Notes: generated by a model from the sequence alone, not told the origin. DNA of 61,480 nucleotides from Gnetum montanum (GCA_015680685.1 MNCI01008883.1:1-61480); one strand, 5' to 3'. Counted from the first letter of the stretch, positions 43,825 to 55,566 are shown. Made by a program: numbers and translations.

Positions 43825-44671
43825 TGATGAGTGGCGAGGTACCCCTATACTCAACCATACGAATATGAGTGTAACACGCACAATCTGGTCAAACTTCGTA
43901 GACTAAGTGCCTACACACCTCATGGAACACTTAAGGTTAATTATTTGTTGTCTTCCCAGACTTACTTGTATTTGTCACGGTGTATGGTTAAGTAAGTTTG
44001 AGGTATATGATTTTTATGTCTTTTTATGTTTTATCTCCTATGCTCTCGAGGTGAAGGGTTGAGAGACTAATTGACTAACTCTAACTAACTAACTAAGTCT
44101 AAATTAACCTAGCATCAGCATCCATTCCCACTTACCATACACACCCTGAACCAATGCAACCATGGCTACCAAATGCTAGTCATTGCTGGGATCACCACGC
44201 GTAATGCACGTGCTCGAAGCAGTCGTACTGAGGCACTTAACTAGGAGAGAAGAGTTGAGAAAGATTTAGTAACTAATAAAGAAATTAAATAAAAGATAAT
44301 AAATAATAATACATAAAATCCTTATTAGCCTATTCTATGCACTGCAAGGTTTATCCAAGAAGCTCATCTTTATTGTCGTACACAAACTTGTGTTCAGGTA
44401 CAATGTTTGCTCGAATAAAGATCCATTCACTTTAGGACTCCTACTGCAGGCACATGGAAAATATTCTATCTCTGGAGTGATCAATCTGCTAGAGTTTCAC
44501 TATGGTCTAGCCTAGGATGATGAAACAAGGGAGAGCCACCTCTTATTTATAGATATGACGGCGCACCACGATATCGCATACACAATATCGCAGGAGAAGA
44601 TGTGATATCGTAAGGGATGCGATATCGCGATGGCCATGATATCACGACCCATGCGATATCATGTCCCATCA
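43825..44671 (-). repeat. 5' LTR of element A
   Basis: 847 bases, TGATGAGTGGCGAGG to ATGTCCCATCA. A minus-strand TATA box (TATAAATA) lies at 44544-44551 and would drive the element. It is 54 bases longer than the 3' LTR, mostly through extra GATATC-centred words at 44568-44662. Confidence 0.9.
44544..44551 (-). promoter_or_regulatory. TATA box in 5' LTR of A
   Basis: TATAAATA on the minus strand; the same box is at 38156-38163, 50781-50788 and 56351-56358 in the other family LTRs. Confidence 0.6.
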
Positions 44672-44676
44672 CCAAG
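44672..44676. repeat. Target-site duplication of A, right copy
   Basis: CCAAG, identical to 37442-37446. Confidence 0.9.
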
Positions 44677-45480
44677 AAAAAATATCACAAGTTGAAATGA
44701 TATGAAAAGTCTTTTCTTGTCCAATTTCGAAATCAATTGAATAAACAACAATTGTAGTATGGCCTAGTACAAGCTAAACAAGGAGTTAAGGAGTCTATTA
44801 GAGATTTCAACATTAAGTTTCAATGAATTTGTGGATTCTTTCAAAGACAATATAGACCATTAGTTGAAATGCTTAGAGATACTTATCTAAAGGCTATGAA
44901 TCCCAATATTTCAATCTAGTTGAGAAGAAATCCAAACTTGCTAATAGTGAAGGACTACTTTAAAGAAGCTATATAACTAGAAAAATAATTGAACTTGAAT
45001 TATGAATAGATCATTCCAACTCAAAAAAGAAAAGGAAAAATGATGATTCTTGTACAAGATTTTGCTTAACTTAAAGCATTACTGGGTCCATCTTGTGTTA
45101 AAATAGAGCAAGAATATGAAAGCAAAGAATCTGAAAAAGGAAAGTTAATGAGAGACTTGTTCAACAAAGTAGTGAAGCTAAAAAAAGCTTTGGAAAAATT
45201 TAAAATTAACGAAGAAAAGAAAAATAGAAAACATAAGCATCAAGATACTAAGTAGAAGATGAGGATGAAAGTGATCTTATCATGTCCAAATTCCTTGATA
45301 TTGAATTTGATGATGAGCTATCTAGTGTTCATAATGCAAGTAAATCTTCCAACAATGGATCTAGTGATACTTCTTCTCTATCAAGTTCTAAAGAAGATAT
45401 ATCATTAGATGAGCAGTGTAACAACAATGAAGAAAATGGATATAATCTATGATCAAAAGAAAGATTAATAACTTTTAGGC
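44677..45480 (+). pseudogene. Element F gag, third fragment
   Basis: The plus-strand frame across stops contains SFLVQFRNQLNKQQL, QAKQGVKESIRDFNIKFQ and RQYRPLVEMLRDTYLKAMNP, the helical middle of a Retrotrans_gag domain with the usual F/Y and L positions, then ending around DYFKEAI. A Lys/Glu-rich stretch (45110-45240) and a Ser-rich acidic stretch (45300-45420) follow. No zinc knuckle is recognised. Many TAA/TAG/TGA stops show long decay. It continues the fragment cut off at 37446. Confidence 0.7.
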
Positions 45481-45699
45481 CTCCAAATGTCATTTTTGAC
45501 CCATCTACTAAGAGAGATTTTTTAACCAAGTAGAAGAGAGAAAAATAAAAGTAAAGAAGATAAACTAGCACAAAGTACTCAAAATAAAATGCTTAATAAA
45601 TGGATGAAGAAAAAAAAGATTTTATGGAGATGTAGAATATGATTTAATTGAAAACCTTAAACATGTAAAGACCAATATTAGTATATACCAATTGTTACA

Positions 45700-46060
45700 G
45701 ATGGGAGATTAGCAAAGAAAAGCTTTAGAGTTCATTAAAGGTAAAAGGGGAGTTGGAGAATTAGAATTAAGCTATGTGTCTAACATTGATAAGATATCAA
45801 AAACTGGTTATAGTTGTACTCCTAACAAGGAAGCTCTTCCTTTTCTTTTAACAATGAAATTAAAGGACAAGTATCTTCACAATTTTTTAGTTGATTATGG
45901 AGCTACATCCACTATTATGTTGTTATCTGTATGCGGAAAACTTGGTTTAATTCTTAAAAAATCAAATAAAAGTAGAGTGAAAATTGTGGGCCAGCTACCA
46001 AATATTCTATTAGAAATTACTTCCAAACCTCATGTAAAAAGCAAAGTAAATCATACTTAA
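45700..46060 (+). pseudogene. Protease of element F
   Basis: The frame from about 45740 (GVGELELSYVSN) through 45776-46060 includes FLVDYGATSTIMLLSVCGKL, the retropepsin active-site block, in which the usual serine or glycine after Asp is tyrosine (codon at 45895). After it KIVGQLPNILLEI lies where the flap region is expected. The domain should process the polyprotein; the substitution and the stop at 46058 suggest it is inactive. It lies directly before RT, in the gypsy order. Confidence 0.75.
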
Positions 46061-46064
46061 AACA

Positions 46065-47463
46065 ATGTCAAAGTATAAGATAAATTCCATTTCCAAAAGG
46101 GTGATTGATTATGAACATGAGTTTAGAAAAAATTTTCTTATTAGAAAAGATATACAGAATTTAGATGATCAAGCTTACAAACTAGTGAATTTTGGATCTA
46201 CTAAGATATCAAATATGTTAAATTTCACAAAGGAAAAAGATTCAATTTTCAAGAAAAATCTATTATTACTCTTGAAAAATAACCTGGAAAATTTTGCTTA
46301 GTCTTATGATGATATTAAAACTTTTAGACTAGATGTAATGACACATAAAATACCTTTGATAGAAGGCTACAAGATATTTAACCAAAAATAAAGGAAATTT
46401 AATCCATCATTTGAGCTAGCTATGGAAGCTAAGATCAAGAAGTTATTACAAGCCTAAATCATATATCCAATCTAATATTTGACATGGCTTGCTAACTTTG
46501 TGCNGTGTAGATTTCAGAAATTTGAATATAGCCTATGAAAAAGATAAATACTCACTTTCTAGAATTGATGAAATATTGATTAAAGTATCAAGTTGTCAAG
46601 TATGTTCTTTCCTAGATGGTTTTTCATGATATAATCAAATCCTAAGAGATAAAAATGATAGATATAAAACTACATGTATCACCAAATGGGGAACTTTCGC
46701 TTATCAAAAAATGACATTTGAATTGTCAAATGCAGGGTCTACCTTTCAAAGAGTAATAAATTTAGCTTTTAAGGGTTTAATACTTGAGTTCATTTTGGTT
46801 TATTTGGATGATATCACTATCTTTTCAAAAAGGAAGGAATATCATATCGATCATCTTCAACAAGTTTTTGATAGATGTTGTTAGTATAGTATTTCATTAA
46901 ATCCTAAGAAATGTATCTTTGGGGTTAAATTTGAAAGTTTACTAGGTCATATAATTTGTCAAGAATGAATTGCTATAAATAATTCCCAAATTTAAGCAGT
47001 ATAGAATATTTAACATCTCACAAGTAAAATGTCTTTTAGATATTTTTTTGGGAAGATAAATTTTGTTAAGAAATTTATCCTTGGATTCATTGAAATTACT
47101 AAACCTTTGATGCATATGCTAAAGAAAGATGTACTAGTAGAGAAAACACCAAAATCATAGAAAGATTTATTAGAAATTAAGAAAGCCGTTGAAGAAGTTC
47201 CTTAGTTGGTAAAGCCAAAATTAAAAGAAAACTTTTGGCTAAATGCTTTTGCTTCAAATGATTCAGTTGTTGCCATTTTAACTCAAAAAGATGAAGGTCA
47301 AGATGAACCAATTGGATTTTTTGGATATCAATTGAAATGTTTAGAGATTAATTATTCAAACTTAGAGAAACAAGCATTCGTAGTCATTAAGGCACTTTAT
47401 CATTTCAATTATTATTTGGAATGCTCATTAGTTCACATTATGCTAACAAAGCTTGTAGTTTAA
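46065..47463 (+). pseudogene. Reverse transcriptase and RNase H of element F
   Basis: The Ty3-type RT is spread over stops and a single N at 46504. Motifs in order: VDFRNLNIAYEKDKYSL, FLDGFS-YNQI, FAYQKMTFELSNAGSTFQRV, and LVYLDDITIFSK with the catalytic YLDD at 46801-46812, then LNPKKCIFGVKFESLLGHI. The RNase H (RT_RNaseH_2 type) at 47206-47463 contains FWLNAFASNDSVVAILTQKD and NYSNLEKQAFVVIKALYHF. Only one RNase H is seen, unlike element G. It once copied element RNA into DNA. Confidence 0.85.
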
Positions 47464-48840
47464 TAAGTCTTAGCCCAAAATGAAATTAGATTGAAAAGAG
47501 GGAAATGGCTCATAAATCTTCAAGGTTTCATATTTTCATTGGAAATATGCAAATCCATTAAAGGAGTGGGATTAGCCAAGTAAATGCCTAGAGAAGATGA
47601 AGTGTGTGTTCTAAAGACTCATGAAGGAAATTGGTACGATGAAATTCTAGAATTTCTTGATGTATGAAAAGTTCCAAATAACTTAATTGCAAGTAAAAAG
47701 AGAGCTTTCTTTAAAAGAGAAAATAAATTTGTGATGAAATATGGAATTTTATACAGAAAGGATTTCAAAGGGGTTTTGTTGGAATGTGTTTACAATGATC
47801 AAATTGGTCCTATCCTAGAATAATTCCATGACCATTCTAATTTATTCTATGAATCTCCTAAGTCCACTATGCAACATATACTCTGTTATGATTTTTATTG
47901 CCCTGGAATGTATCAAGATATTAGTTTGAAAATTCAAAGATGTTACAAATGTTAAATTGATGGACCAAAAATCAAAAAAGCTAAAGCCCCCTTAAAACCA
48001 ATAATTGTGGATAGACCATTTCTACAATGGGGCTTAGATTTTATTGGTACAATTACTCCTTCGAGAGTTGGACATAAGTTTATTTGCACAGCCACTAATT
48101 ACTTTACTAAATGGTCTGACGCAAAGGCTCTAAGGAAAATTTTAGCATCAAACATGGTTAAGTTCTTGGAAGATCATATTTTAAGTCACTTTGGTTTACT
48201 TGAAGTATTGGTATTTGATAATGGACTTGCTTTTCAATCTAAAGAGTTTATAACATGGGTATTAGAAAAATCCTTCTTTCTATTTCCTCTTTGAATTATT
48301 ATCCTCAAGGAAATGGCTTAGCTAAATCTACAAATAAAAAGCTTATTTTCTACTTTAAGAATTCAATGGATGGAAATCCACAAAATTGGATTAATTACTT
48401 GCAATCTACATTTTGGACTGATGGTTTTAGATTTAAGAAGACTATTGGAATGCTGACTTACAACTTAGTCTATGATTTACCCACAAGAATTACAAACAAG
48501 ATTTTAAGTTCAACCTTAGATTTTGTAGAAAAATACAGTGAGAAAACTGATAAAGATAGAAGTTTTATGATCTTGATCATCAAAAGAGAAGTCAAAATGG
48601 ACAAAGCTAAAGATAATTTATTAAATAATGCTTCTCAAGATCAAAGGTGGTTTGATAGAAAGGCTTTGAAAATGTCTTTTAAAGTTAGTGATCTAGTATT
48701 ATTATGGAATATGAAGAAGCCAAATAATTTTTCAGCAATATGGACTTATCCATTTCAAATCAAGAAATAACTATCAAAAAATAGTTACAAGTTATTGACG
48801 TTAGATGGGATAAAAATGTAGTTTCTATATAATGTTTTAC
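47464..48840 (+). pseudogene. Integrase of element F
   Basis: A zinc-binding region near 47830-47960 (FHDHSNLFYESPKSTMQH, YCPGMYQDI, CYKC) precedes the core. FLQWGLDFIGTITPS carries the first Asp (48030), LVFDNGLAFQSKEF the second (about 48220), then a frameshift near 48260, then YYPQGNGLAKSTNK. The catalytic Glu is Lys (GAA to AAA at about 48324). The C-terminal part reads FKVSDLVLLWNMKKP; no chromodomain is seen. The triad change and stops make it inactive. Confidence 0.85.
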
Positions 48841-49430
48841 ACATAAAACATTATTTTGGAAAATTGTCCACAACTTATATATATAGTATAATAATGTATA
48901 TATGTAGGTAACTATAATAATGTTTAGTATACATAGTACTAAGTAATAAACTTTTAGTAATAATATATATAATAAGTAGTGTATATAGAGAGACTTATAT
49001 AATATTTAATCATAACATATATATTCTATACGTATGTTAGATGAGTCTATATAATATTATAAAAACATGTACATGTAAGAGTACTGGTTTTAAAAATTTT
49101 TAGTTTAAAGTGTTTGTTTAATTATTTACTTTATATTATCCTATGTAATCATTACTTGTGATGAGTATAAGTGGGAGTGATGGTTAGCTAACTACTTAGT
49201 GGTGAATAAATTTCAACAACCAAATCGTGGAATTCAAATTAAACTATCGCATAATGATGGAAAGATAATTAATTTTCGCAAAGTGGAAAATTGTTTTAGT
49301 AAAATTAGTGGGAATTTCAAAATTTCCTTGCACTATAAAAAGACATGGAAATTGCTTATAATTGCATCAATTTTCAATTTAAAGTTTAAGTGTGAAGGCA
49401 AGTAAAGTGTTTAAGTATGAAGTAGAAAAA
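48841..49430. other. AT-rich spacer between integrase and ORF3 of F
   Basis: TATATA-rich sequence (48870-49080), then a 68-codon open frame at 49199 with no recognisable motif. Possibly an untranslated region or the promoter of the downstream ORF. Confidence 0.4.
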
Positions 49431-49979
49431 TGGTTCTTGGAGAAAGGGCAATAAGAAGGCCTTTTACTCCATATGTTATGGGATGTTATCCAGAGCATTT
49501 CTTAAGAACTTATTTTAAGGCAACAACCTATGGAGCATCTAGTGAAAGCCCTTTCTTACTTTAGCTTTTAAATGAGTTTAGATTTCTCCCTAGTGGACTT
49601 TCTATACATTCTAATATTTGGGTCAACTTCCATGAATGTACATCCCAAGATGAATATCAAAGAGAGTCTAGTAAAGATGATTCTTGGGGAGAAGCCTTCA
49701 TGTTCCAAGACATAGAAGCAACTAGTTGGGAAGAACATCAAAATTCAACAACTAAGGAGTTGGATGCAAAAGAAGCAAAGATAGTTATTGAAGATAAGGG
49801 TGAGGATCAAGTTGAGGCTTCAACTAGGCAAGAAGAGGAAAGAAGAGCATTCATCACTATTGAAATCACATATCAGAGGATTCATGATATGAGAATCCCT
49901 AAGAGAGTTACTTTAACTATTCTTTTTCCACCTATAGAATAGTTTGTAAAAGAATGTGTTGCACTATTTCCTAAGTTTT
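49431..49979 (+). pseudogene. Extra ORF of element F after integrase, 5' part
   Basis: The frame starts at ATG 49431 (MVLGERAIRRPFTPYVMGCY) and stays open for about 170 codons with one TAG at 49561. It then runs past a TAG at 49940 into CVALFPKFYW at the B insertion. An N-terminal half is followed by an acidic, Glu-rich middle (EAKIVIEDKGEDQVEASTRQ). No known domain; no signal peptide or clear membrane span, so I do not call it envelope-like. Many plant Ty3 elements carry unassigned ORFs here. The remainder lies at 56465-56781. Confidence 0.6.
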
Positions 49980-49984
49980 ATTGG
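49980..49984. repeat. Target-site duplication of B, left copy
   Basis: ATTGG, repeated at 56460-56464. Confidence 0.9.
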
Positions 49985-50888
49985 TGATGAGTGGCAAGGT
50001 ACCCCTACACTCAACCATACGAAATGAGCATTCTCACATGCGATCCGGTCGAACTCCGCAGATAGACTAGTTGTGACACCTAGACAGTTATCCTTAGGCC
50101 GCAGTTCACTGTCTTCCCACCTGGACTAGTGTTATATTTGTCATATATGATTTAGTCCAGAGTGAGGTGTATGATGTGTTCCTAATTCTAATGCTACTCC
50201 TGAAGGCAGTGGAAAATAATATTAACTAAGCTAAGCTTGGAGGAAAACGGTAAAAGAATCTAATCTAGCCTAAGTGCAATGAGCAATTGATTTCTTGATT
50301 AACCGTACACATCTTGGACCTCGTGCATGACTACCATTGGGATTACCAAGCGCAGATCCTAGGTATGCCACTAGCCTACCAAGTAGTCACACTTAAATTC
50401 TTGTAATCAAGTTGTACTCGTTCCACGTTGTGATAAGTAGTTGATTCCTTGACTAACTGTACACATCCTTAAATGCTTGTAATCAAGTCATACTCATACC
50501 GCATTCTAGGAGTTTAAGGGTGAGAGAGAAAGTAGTAAATAAAAATTAAATAAATAAATAAATAAATAACAAAGTGACTGCTGCAATGATGAAGTAATCT
50601 CGATCTTTATTTTCGGTCATGTGCGTGTCCAAGTACATCACACTCGAATAAGACACCATACAATTACATTCACCACACTATGGGCAGACACGGGAAAAAT
50701 AATCTATCTTTGGAGTGGTCAAACTGCCAGAGCTTCGCTACTTCTATTCTATCTATGCTAAACAAGGGAGAGTCACGTCTTATTTATAGATATGGCAGTG
50801 GATGCAAAATTGCTTATGCAATATCGTAGGGAAGATGCGATATTGCGAGGGATGCGATATCGCGGCCTATGCGAATCGTGTCTCATCA
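49985..50888 (-). repeat. 3' LTR of element B
   Basis: 904 bases, plus strand TGATGAGTGGCAAGG to GTCTCATCA. A minus-strand TATA box lies at 50781-50788. It contains an AAAT microsatellite (50545-50570) and a direct repeat of GTACACATC..TTG..CAAG phrases (50305-50500). The U3 end has GCGATAT(T/C)GCG words. Confidence 0.9.
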
Positions 50889-50903
50889 TACCCCCACCAC
50901 TGA
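50889..50903 (-). other. Polypurine tract of element B (box 1)
   Basis: The minus strand reads TTCAGTGGTGGGGGTA and abuts the LTR. Confidence 0.7.
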
Positions 50904-51057
50904 ATAAAAAACGTTTCTCGAGTTATAAGGAGAACAAGCTTTATTGATTACATAGTGGATAGGTATGGGATTATTGACTGACTAGAATGGATTCATGCCG
51001 CAGTGTGGAGTGAGACACAACACAAAAGAAAATCTTATGATTACAAAATGGTGGAAC

Positions 51058-51654
51058 TCATGTAGTTCCTGGTGGTGGTGGCTCCTCCATTGGTGTCTCT
51101 CCCTTTTCTTGTGCTCCAAGTCTTGGGATTTGATGGTGTTGAAGTATGGCCTGGAGTTTCTCCTCTTGTAAGGCCTTGAGTGCCTTGGCATGCATGTAAG
51201 TTTGCACTTGTGCCATAGAGATAGCCCAATCAACCTTCTCTTTTTATTTCACCACCCTTTTATTCTCTGTCAACAGTTTATTAAGTTGCTCGGTTCTGAA
51301 AGTATCCAGGTGGTTCTGAGCAACCTTTGGCCCTGTATTCAGAAGGTTTAATACTTCAAAAATGGCTTGAACAGAGAAGTCAATAGTCACACCACAATTT
51401 TCAACCATGGTGCCTTCTTCTTTATTGTGCCAAAATTGGTACATTTCCCATAAGTACCAGGCACCGCTTTCAGAGAGGGTATCTCCTGCTTCTACCTGCT
51501 CGGACCCTACAGTAGGAGGATCTTCTTGATGAACGTTGAATGATTGTTCCTCCTGTTCTACATGTTGTCTGAAAGGATCTTGTCTTCCACCTCTCTAAGA
51601 TCGTTTGATTGCACCTTTAGCAGGACCTTTCTATTGTCCACATTTCGAGGCCAT
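51058..51654 (-). pseudogene. Accessory ORF of element B (198 codons)
   Basis: The minus-strand frame starts at ATG 51654 (MASKCGQ) and ends at TGA 51058, with three in-frame stops (TAG, TAG, TAA). After a basic N-terminus (KGPAKGAIKR) come RQDPFRQHVEQEEQSFNVHQ, GAWYLWEMYQFWHNKEEGT, a helical stretch to HLDTFRTEQLNKLL, then VDWAISMAQVQTYMHAKALK and QEEKLQAILQHHQ, and a Pro-rich end (EEPPPPGTT). The Leu/Gln/Glu spacing suggests a coiled coil. No enzyme motif is present. It lies between the polypurine tract and the conserved non-coding block, where A has nothing and D has a different coiled-coil frame. The ORFs at 51041 and 50982 are shadows. Confidence 0.65.
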
Positions 51655-51964
51655 TTACAATCACACGAGACCAATCGTTAGTAAGGTTGTTACCAAAGTT
51701 AGGTTATACCTTACTGCTTGCCTTAATAGATTTACTTTATTTCTGTGTGATGTTAATTATTGGAAGAACATGTCTCCAAAAGATTATAGTGTTGAGTCCT
51801 CTTTGCTTAGGTGGTTTCCAAATTTAATTTTCTGGTATAGCTAAGGGGATGAAATTGTTTTTAACACATTTTATTCTTAATTTTAGAACTAATTACCCTT
51901 AAATATATCCTTCGAGTGATCATGAATTTTAAAAAAAATAAATTTATTATGTGCTATTCGGCAT

Positions 51965-53440
51965 GTGCCCCTCCCCCACAACTAAGCTGAACACTCCAGG
52001 GTCAAGTAGGTTCAAACAAAATGAAAATTGGAGTACCAGCGAGCAAGTTATGGATATGAAAGAAAGGGATGCACAATCGCAAGTCATAGAGAGAAATTTG
52101 AAAAACTTCCCCTGCGTGAATAGTTGCAAATAATGTTGATTAGCACAGGGGGGTCATGTATATATATNATTCTTTCCCTTATTACTATCCCTCCGAATCA
52201 ACGTTCCTATGAACCATCAGATAGCCTTTTTCTCCATTCTAGGCTTTATTGATAAACACACCATCATAATTTTTGTGCCTTCAGNCCTAGAATGGAGAAA
52301 AAGGCTATCTGATGGTTCATAGGAACGTTGATTCGGAGGGATAGTAATAAGGGAAAGAATATCATGAACAATTAAGCCGAGGGTAAGAAATTGTGTGTTT
52401 GAACTAGATAATTAGTGAAGATTATGAAAAATTACAAAAGTGGGTCCTCCCCAAAGCAGGTTTCAACTTATTATGCCCTTGTGTAACCACACTTAAAGTG
52501 TCTGTGGGCACTAGAAGGGTTAAATGTAATCCACACTAACTCCACAAAACACACGCATGTAAATATCACTGAAATGAGATGAAGATTCTATGCTACACAG
52601 GACATGAGCTACAATTACATGAACAGTGAGATGAGGTGAAGTATAGAAAGGGATCGTAGAGACTGGGACATGAGGTAGCTGACCCATGACATAGTGAATC
52701 CTACGTGAAAAGTATGATTAAGGTTTTATTAACCCAGTGTTCCAAGATTAGGACCAAGTCCATCCTTTTAATCACTGACATTGCATTGTTTCATCCCATG
52801 GTGAACAACTATAAAAGTACCATAACAACAAGGTGTATGATCACTTGGCGTTTAGTACAAGGGAGGAGTGATTTTTGTTTTATGGCACTTCTTTTTCTTT
52901 TCTTTTCTTTTCTTTTCTTTTTCACTTTACTGAATCTAGAGAGGCCGCCAACCTTTAGGCATGGATGCATGTCTTTCCAGTGGGACCCCCTAGAATAGCA
53001 TTTGATTTTGAGTGCCCTTTTGATTACTCTTACTCCCATTTTTCATTAGATCTACAAGGATCTTAGTACAACCACATTGCATGACAACTCCCACAGATGT
53101 CACCAAAGAGAATCCACAAGTCCCCTTGATGTCACACCCTAATTATTCCCTCTTGGTCCATCCTTCTTCATTCTGGGTACAATGAACACAAAATTAATTT
53201 TAAGTTTTAAAAATATCAAGAGTATCACTATACCCTTGAACAGAACCTGGATGAATGGATGTACTCATGACTTAATAACATAAAACACACCTCAACCAAT
53301 GATCCACATGAGTGTTTTATTCGTAGATGAGATTACTTACAAAAACATAAAAAGGTAAAAAGATAAAACAAAAAGTTGAAAAATGAAAAAACTGGAAAAC
53401 AAAAAGGTGTAAAATCAAAGAAATGAAAAATATTTATTAA
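51965..53440 (-). repeat. Conserved non-coding block of element B
   Basis: It starts at a CTCCCCCACAACTAAG box (51971-51986) and contains the AGTGGGTCCTCCCCAAAGCAGG segment at 52439, a TTTTC microsatellite (52886-52921) and an A-rich tract (53340-53420). It aligns with A 38780-40400 and C 631-2060. The part at 52168-52360 is disturbed by an assembly inversion. Confidence 0.65.
52169..52360. repeat. 75-bp inverted repeat bounded by Ns
   Basis: 52169-52243 is the exact reverse complement of 52286-52360, with Ns at 52168 and 52285. This is most simply an assembly artefact. Confidence 0.75.
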
Positions 53441-53449
53441 TCCTGCTTG

Positions 53450-55435
53450 TTATTGAAATGGGAGGTATTCCTCATAACTAATCAGTTGAGTATGGAAAGG
53501 ATTAATAAATGAAAGATGAGTATCCTTGCATGTTGGAAATATTGGGGCTGGTCCATACTTACTCCATTGGGGTTCACACACTTGATTATAGCAAGCATAG
53601 TGGGGCACTTTATACGATGTAGTTCCCAGATAACGAGTTGACCCACTATGATATTTAGGACTGTTAGATGGTATGCAAGGATTAGGATGATTCCTCCCAT
53701 GGTTGTGTTCATTGGGCCTTATGGTTGTTGGAGCGTTAGTTGGTGGCCCTGATGAAGTTACATGAGGCATTGGGTTTGAAGGTAAGGATGCATCATAGTG
53801 TGGGACTTGTGCTGAGTTGGAAGATGCAGTGGCCTATAAATTATGTTGTCCCTTCTTACGGCCGTGTTTAAAGAAGGGGAGCTTTTGATGTTGTTGAGGG
53901 TTCTCACTACTATTGGTAGTAGTAGCACAAGTTTTGTTCATGGGTTGTTGTTGTGGTACAAACACCTTAGGAACAGTTGGTGGCATTGTGGAAGGAGGGA
54001 AAGGATGAGAATGTTGAAAGTTAGGAGGAATATAAGGTACATAAGGTGGTGCTTGTGTTGGAGGCATGGGTTGATAGTATTGTGGAGAATAGTATTGTGG
54101 TGAGATAGAGTATGTTGGCCCAGTTGAAGAAACAGGGTGTTGAACATGATAAGCATTTGGATTCAGATAATATGAAGGGTGCCTCCAGTCTAAGGGTGGA
54201 TTCCCCCACAACTGGGATGTTTGCCATTGTGATCGAACATAGTATCTCTGTACGAACTCTGGATGTAACGTGTTTTCCCAATGCTCATGTAGATGTAACA
54301 ATATTGGGCATTGGCCCTTTGGGTGATCGTATACGCATATGTTACATTTGTACGTATGATTGGTAGTTGAGCGCTTATTCCCTTCGTTATTTTTCTCTGA
54401 ATGTCTACTATTTCATCCTCCTTCTTGGGTTGTCAAAACTCTATCTCTAATGATGTTGATATATTCTCCACACTTTTGATTCATCCATTCCAACATCTTA
54501 TTGATCTTTGCCTCGGCTTCTTCTAATGTTTGGTTTATTGGCAAAGATGATATTTCCACCTTGAGATTGGTTGATTTCTCTATGTTATGATCAAGGACAT
54601 TTGTTAAGTTGAGATTTTGGTCTTGTTGATGTTTTTCAACACTCTCCCATGTAGCTATTTCTCCTTCTTCTTTTTCTATCTACTTAATAAGCTCTTGGAT
54701 TTGATGGGTTCATAGTTCATATAGTTGACCTTGGGCATATGTTTCTAAGGTCTCTCTTATTTCATTACGGAGCCCATCAATGATATGGTACATTAGCCTT
54801 TCCTCGGAAAACCCATGGCCTAGATAGTTGTTTAACAGTGTGTAATATATTTCTAAGGCCATGTCCAAGGGTTCATGTTTAGCTTGTTTCCATCCTTGGA
54901 TTTGTTTCCTCAAGGCTGACACTCTTGTGTAGGTTTGATATTTTTTGTTAAATACTTCTACCATTGTTGACCAGTGTCGTATTGAATTTGGTTTTAATGA
55001 TCTATACCATACTTTTGCTTAGTCAACGAGTGTCATAGGAAAGAGCTTAAGTTTTTGCCAACTATTATCAATGTTGTTCCATGCGCAAGCATTGTAGAAG
55101 GCTAGTAAATGTTGTTGCGAATCTAAGTCATAGCCTCCTGAAAATTTTGAAAAGTTGTTTAAATCGAGCCTAGGTAGACGGCTCTCTTTACAATGCCTAC
55201 GTGAGATCCGAACGAACTCTTGTATTTGCGTTAGGCTTATAGTGGCTAGTGGGGGTTCATCGTCATCTTGTAAGTTAGGCTTTCGTGTGTTGCGATGACA
55301 CTGTTTTTGTTCATGTTTATAATAAAATCCCACTTTAGGTTGTATGCTCCAATCTTCATCATCATATAGTTCGTTGGTTCTCCAATGAACTTCCTCACTA
55401 AGTGTGGTGTTATTATCGTCTTGTAGGAGAGGCAT
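53450..55435 (-). pseudogene. gag of element B
   Basis: It starts at ATG 55435 (MPLLQDDNNTTLSEEV). The N-terminal domain is followed by the Retrotrans_gag core (SGGYDLDSQQHLLAFYNAC, KLKLFPMTLVD, W-Y-R-S, then 54964-54710 with NEIRETLETYAQGQLYEL). A helical, acidic linker leads to the knuckle KCNICVYDHPKGQCPILLH at about 54350-54290, the best-kept copy of the family's CX2CX3HX4C. A long Pro/Tyr/Gln-rich tail (54280-53834 and 53770-53450) completes it. A handful of stops (TAG after VD, YEL and HNL) break an otherwise readable frame of about 660 codons. No protease follows. Confidence 0.85.
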
Positions 55436-55547
55436 TGTTATGTGTGAATTTATGTGACCTTTTATAATTTCTTCTTTTTAAGAGATATATCGTTAAGTCC
55501 TTTACAACGACCTTCTATGATATAACTAATCTAGATAACTAGCACCA

Positions 55548-55565
55548 TCCTCAGCAACGGTGCCA
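55548..55565 (-). other. Primer-binding site of element B (tRNA-Asp)
   Basis: The minus strand reads TGGCACCGTTGCTGAGGA; same site as in A and C with different CpG/CpNpG transitions. Confidence 0.85.
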
Positions 55566-55566
55566 A

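Larger units (their letters stand above)
37447..44671 (-). mobile_element. Element A: non-autonomous gag-protease LTR element
   Basis: LTRs 37447-38239 and 43825-44671 are flanked by CCAAG duplications. The minus strand has a tRNA-Asp primer-binding site, gag, a protease, a 2.3-kb non-coding region and a polypurine tract. No RT, RNase H or integrase is present in the 5.6-kb interior. Replication would need enzymes from another element. The PBS differs from those of F and G, so neither is an obvious helper. It is inserted in the F gag region. Confidence 0.9.

Noticed and set aside
49431-49979. Calling the extra ORF of F an envelope-like gene
   Set aside because: No signal peptide, membrane span or cleavage site is visible; position alone is not enough.
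52169-52360. 75-bp perfect inverted repeat as a MITE or hairpin gene
   Set aside because: Both arms abut single Ns and are identical, which fits an assembly inversion.
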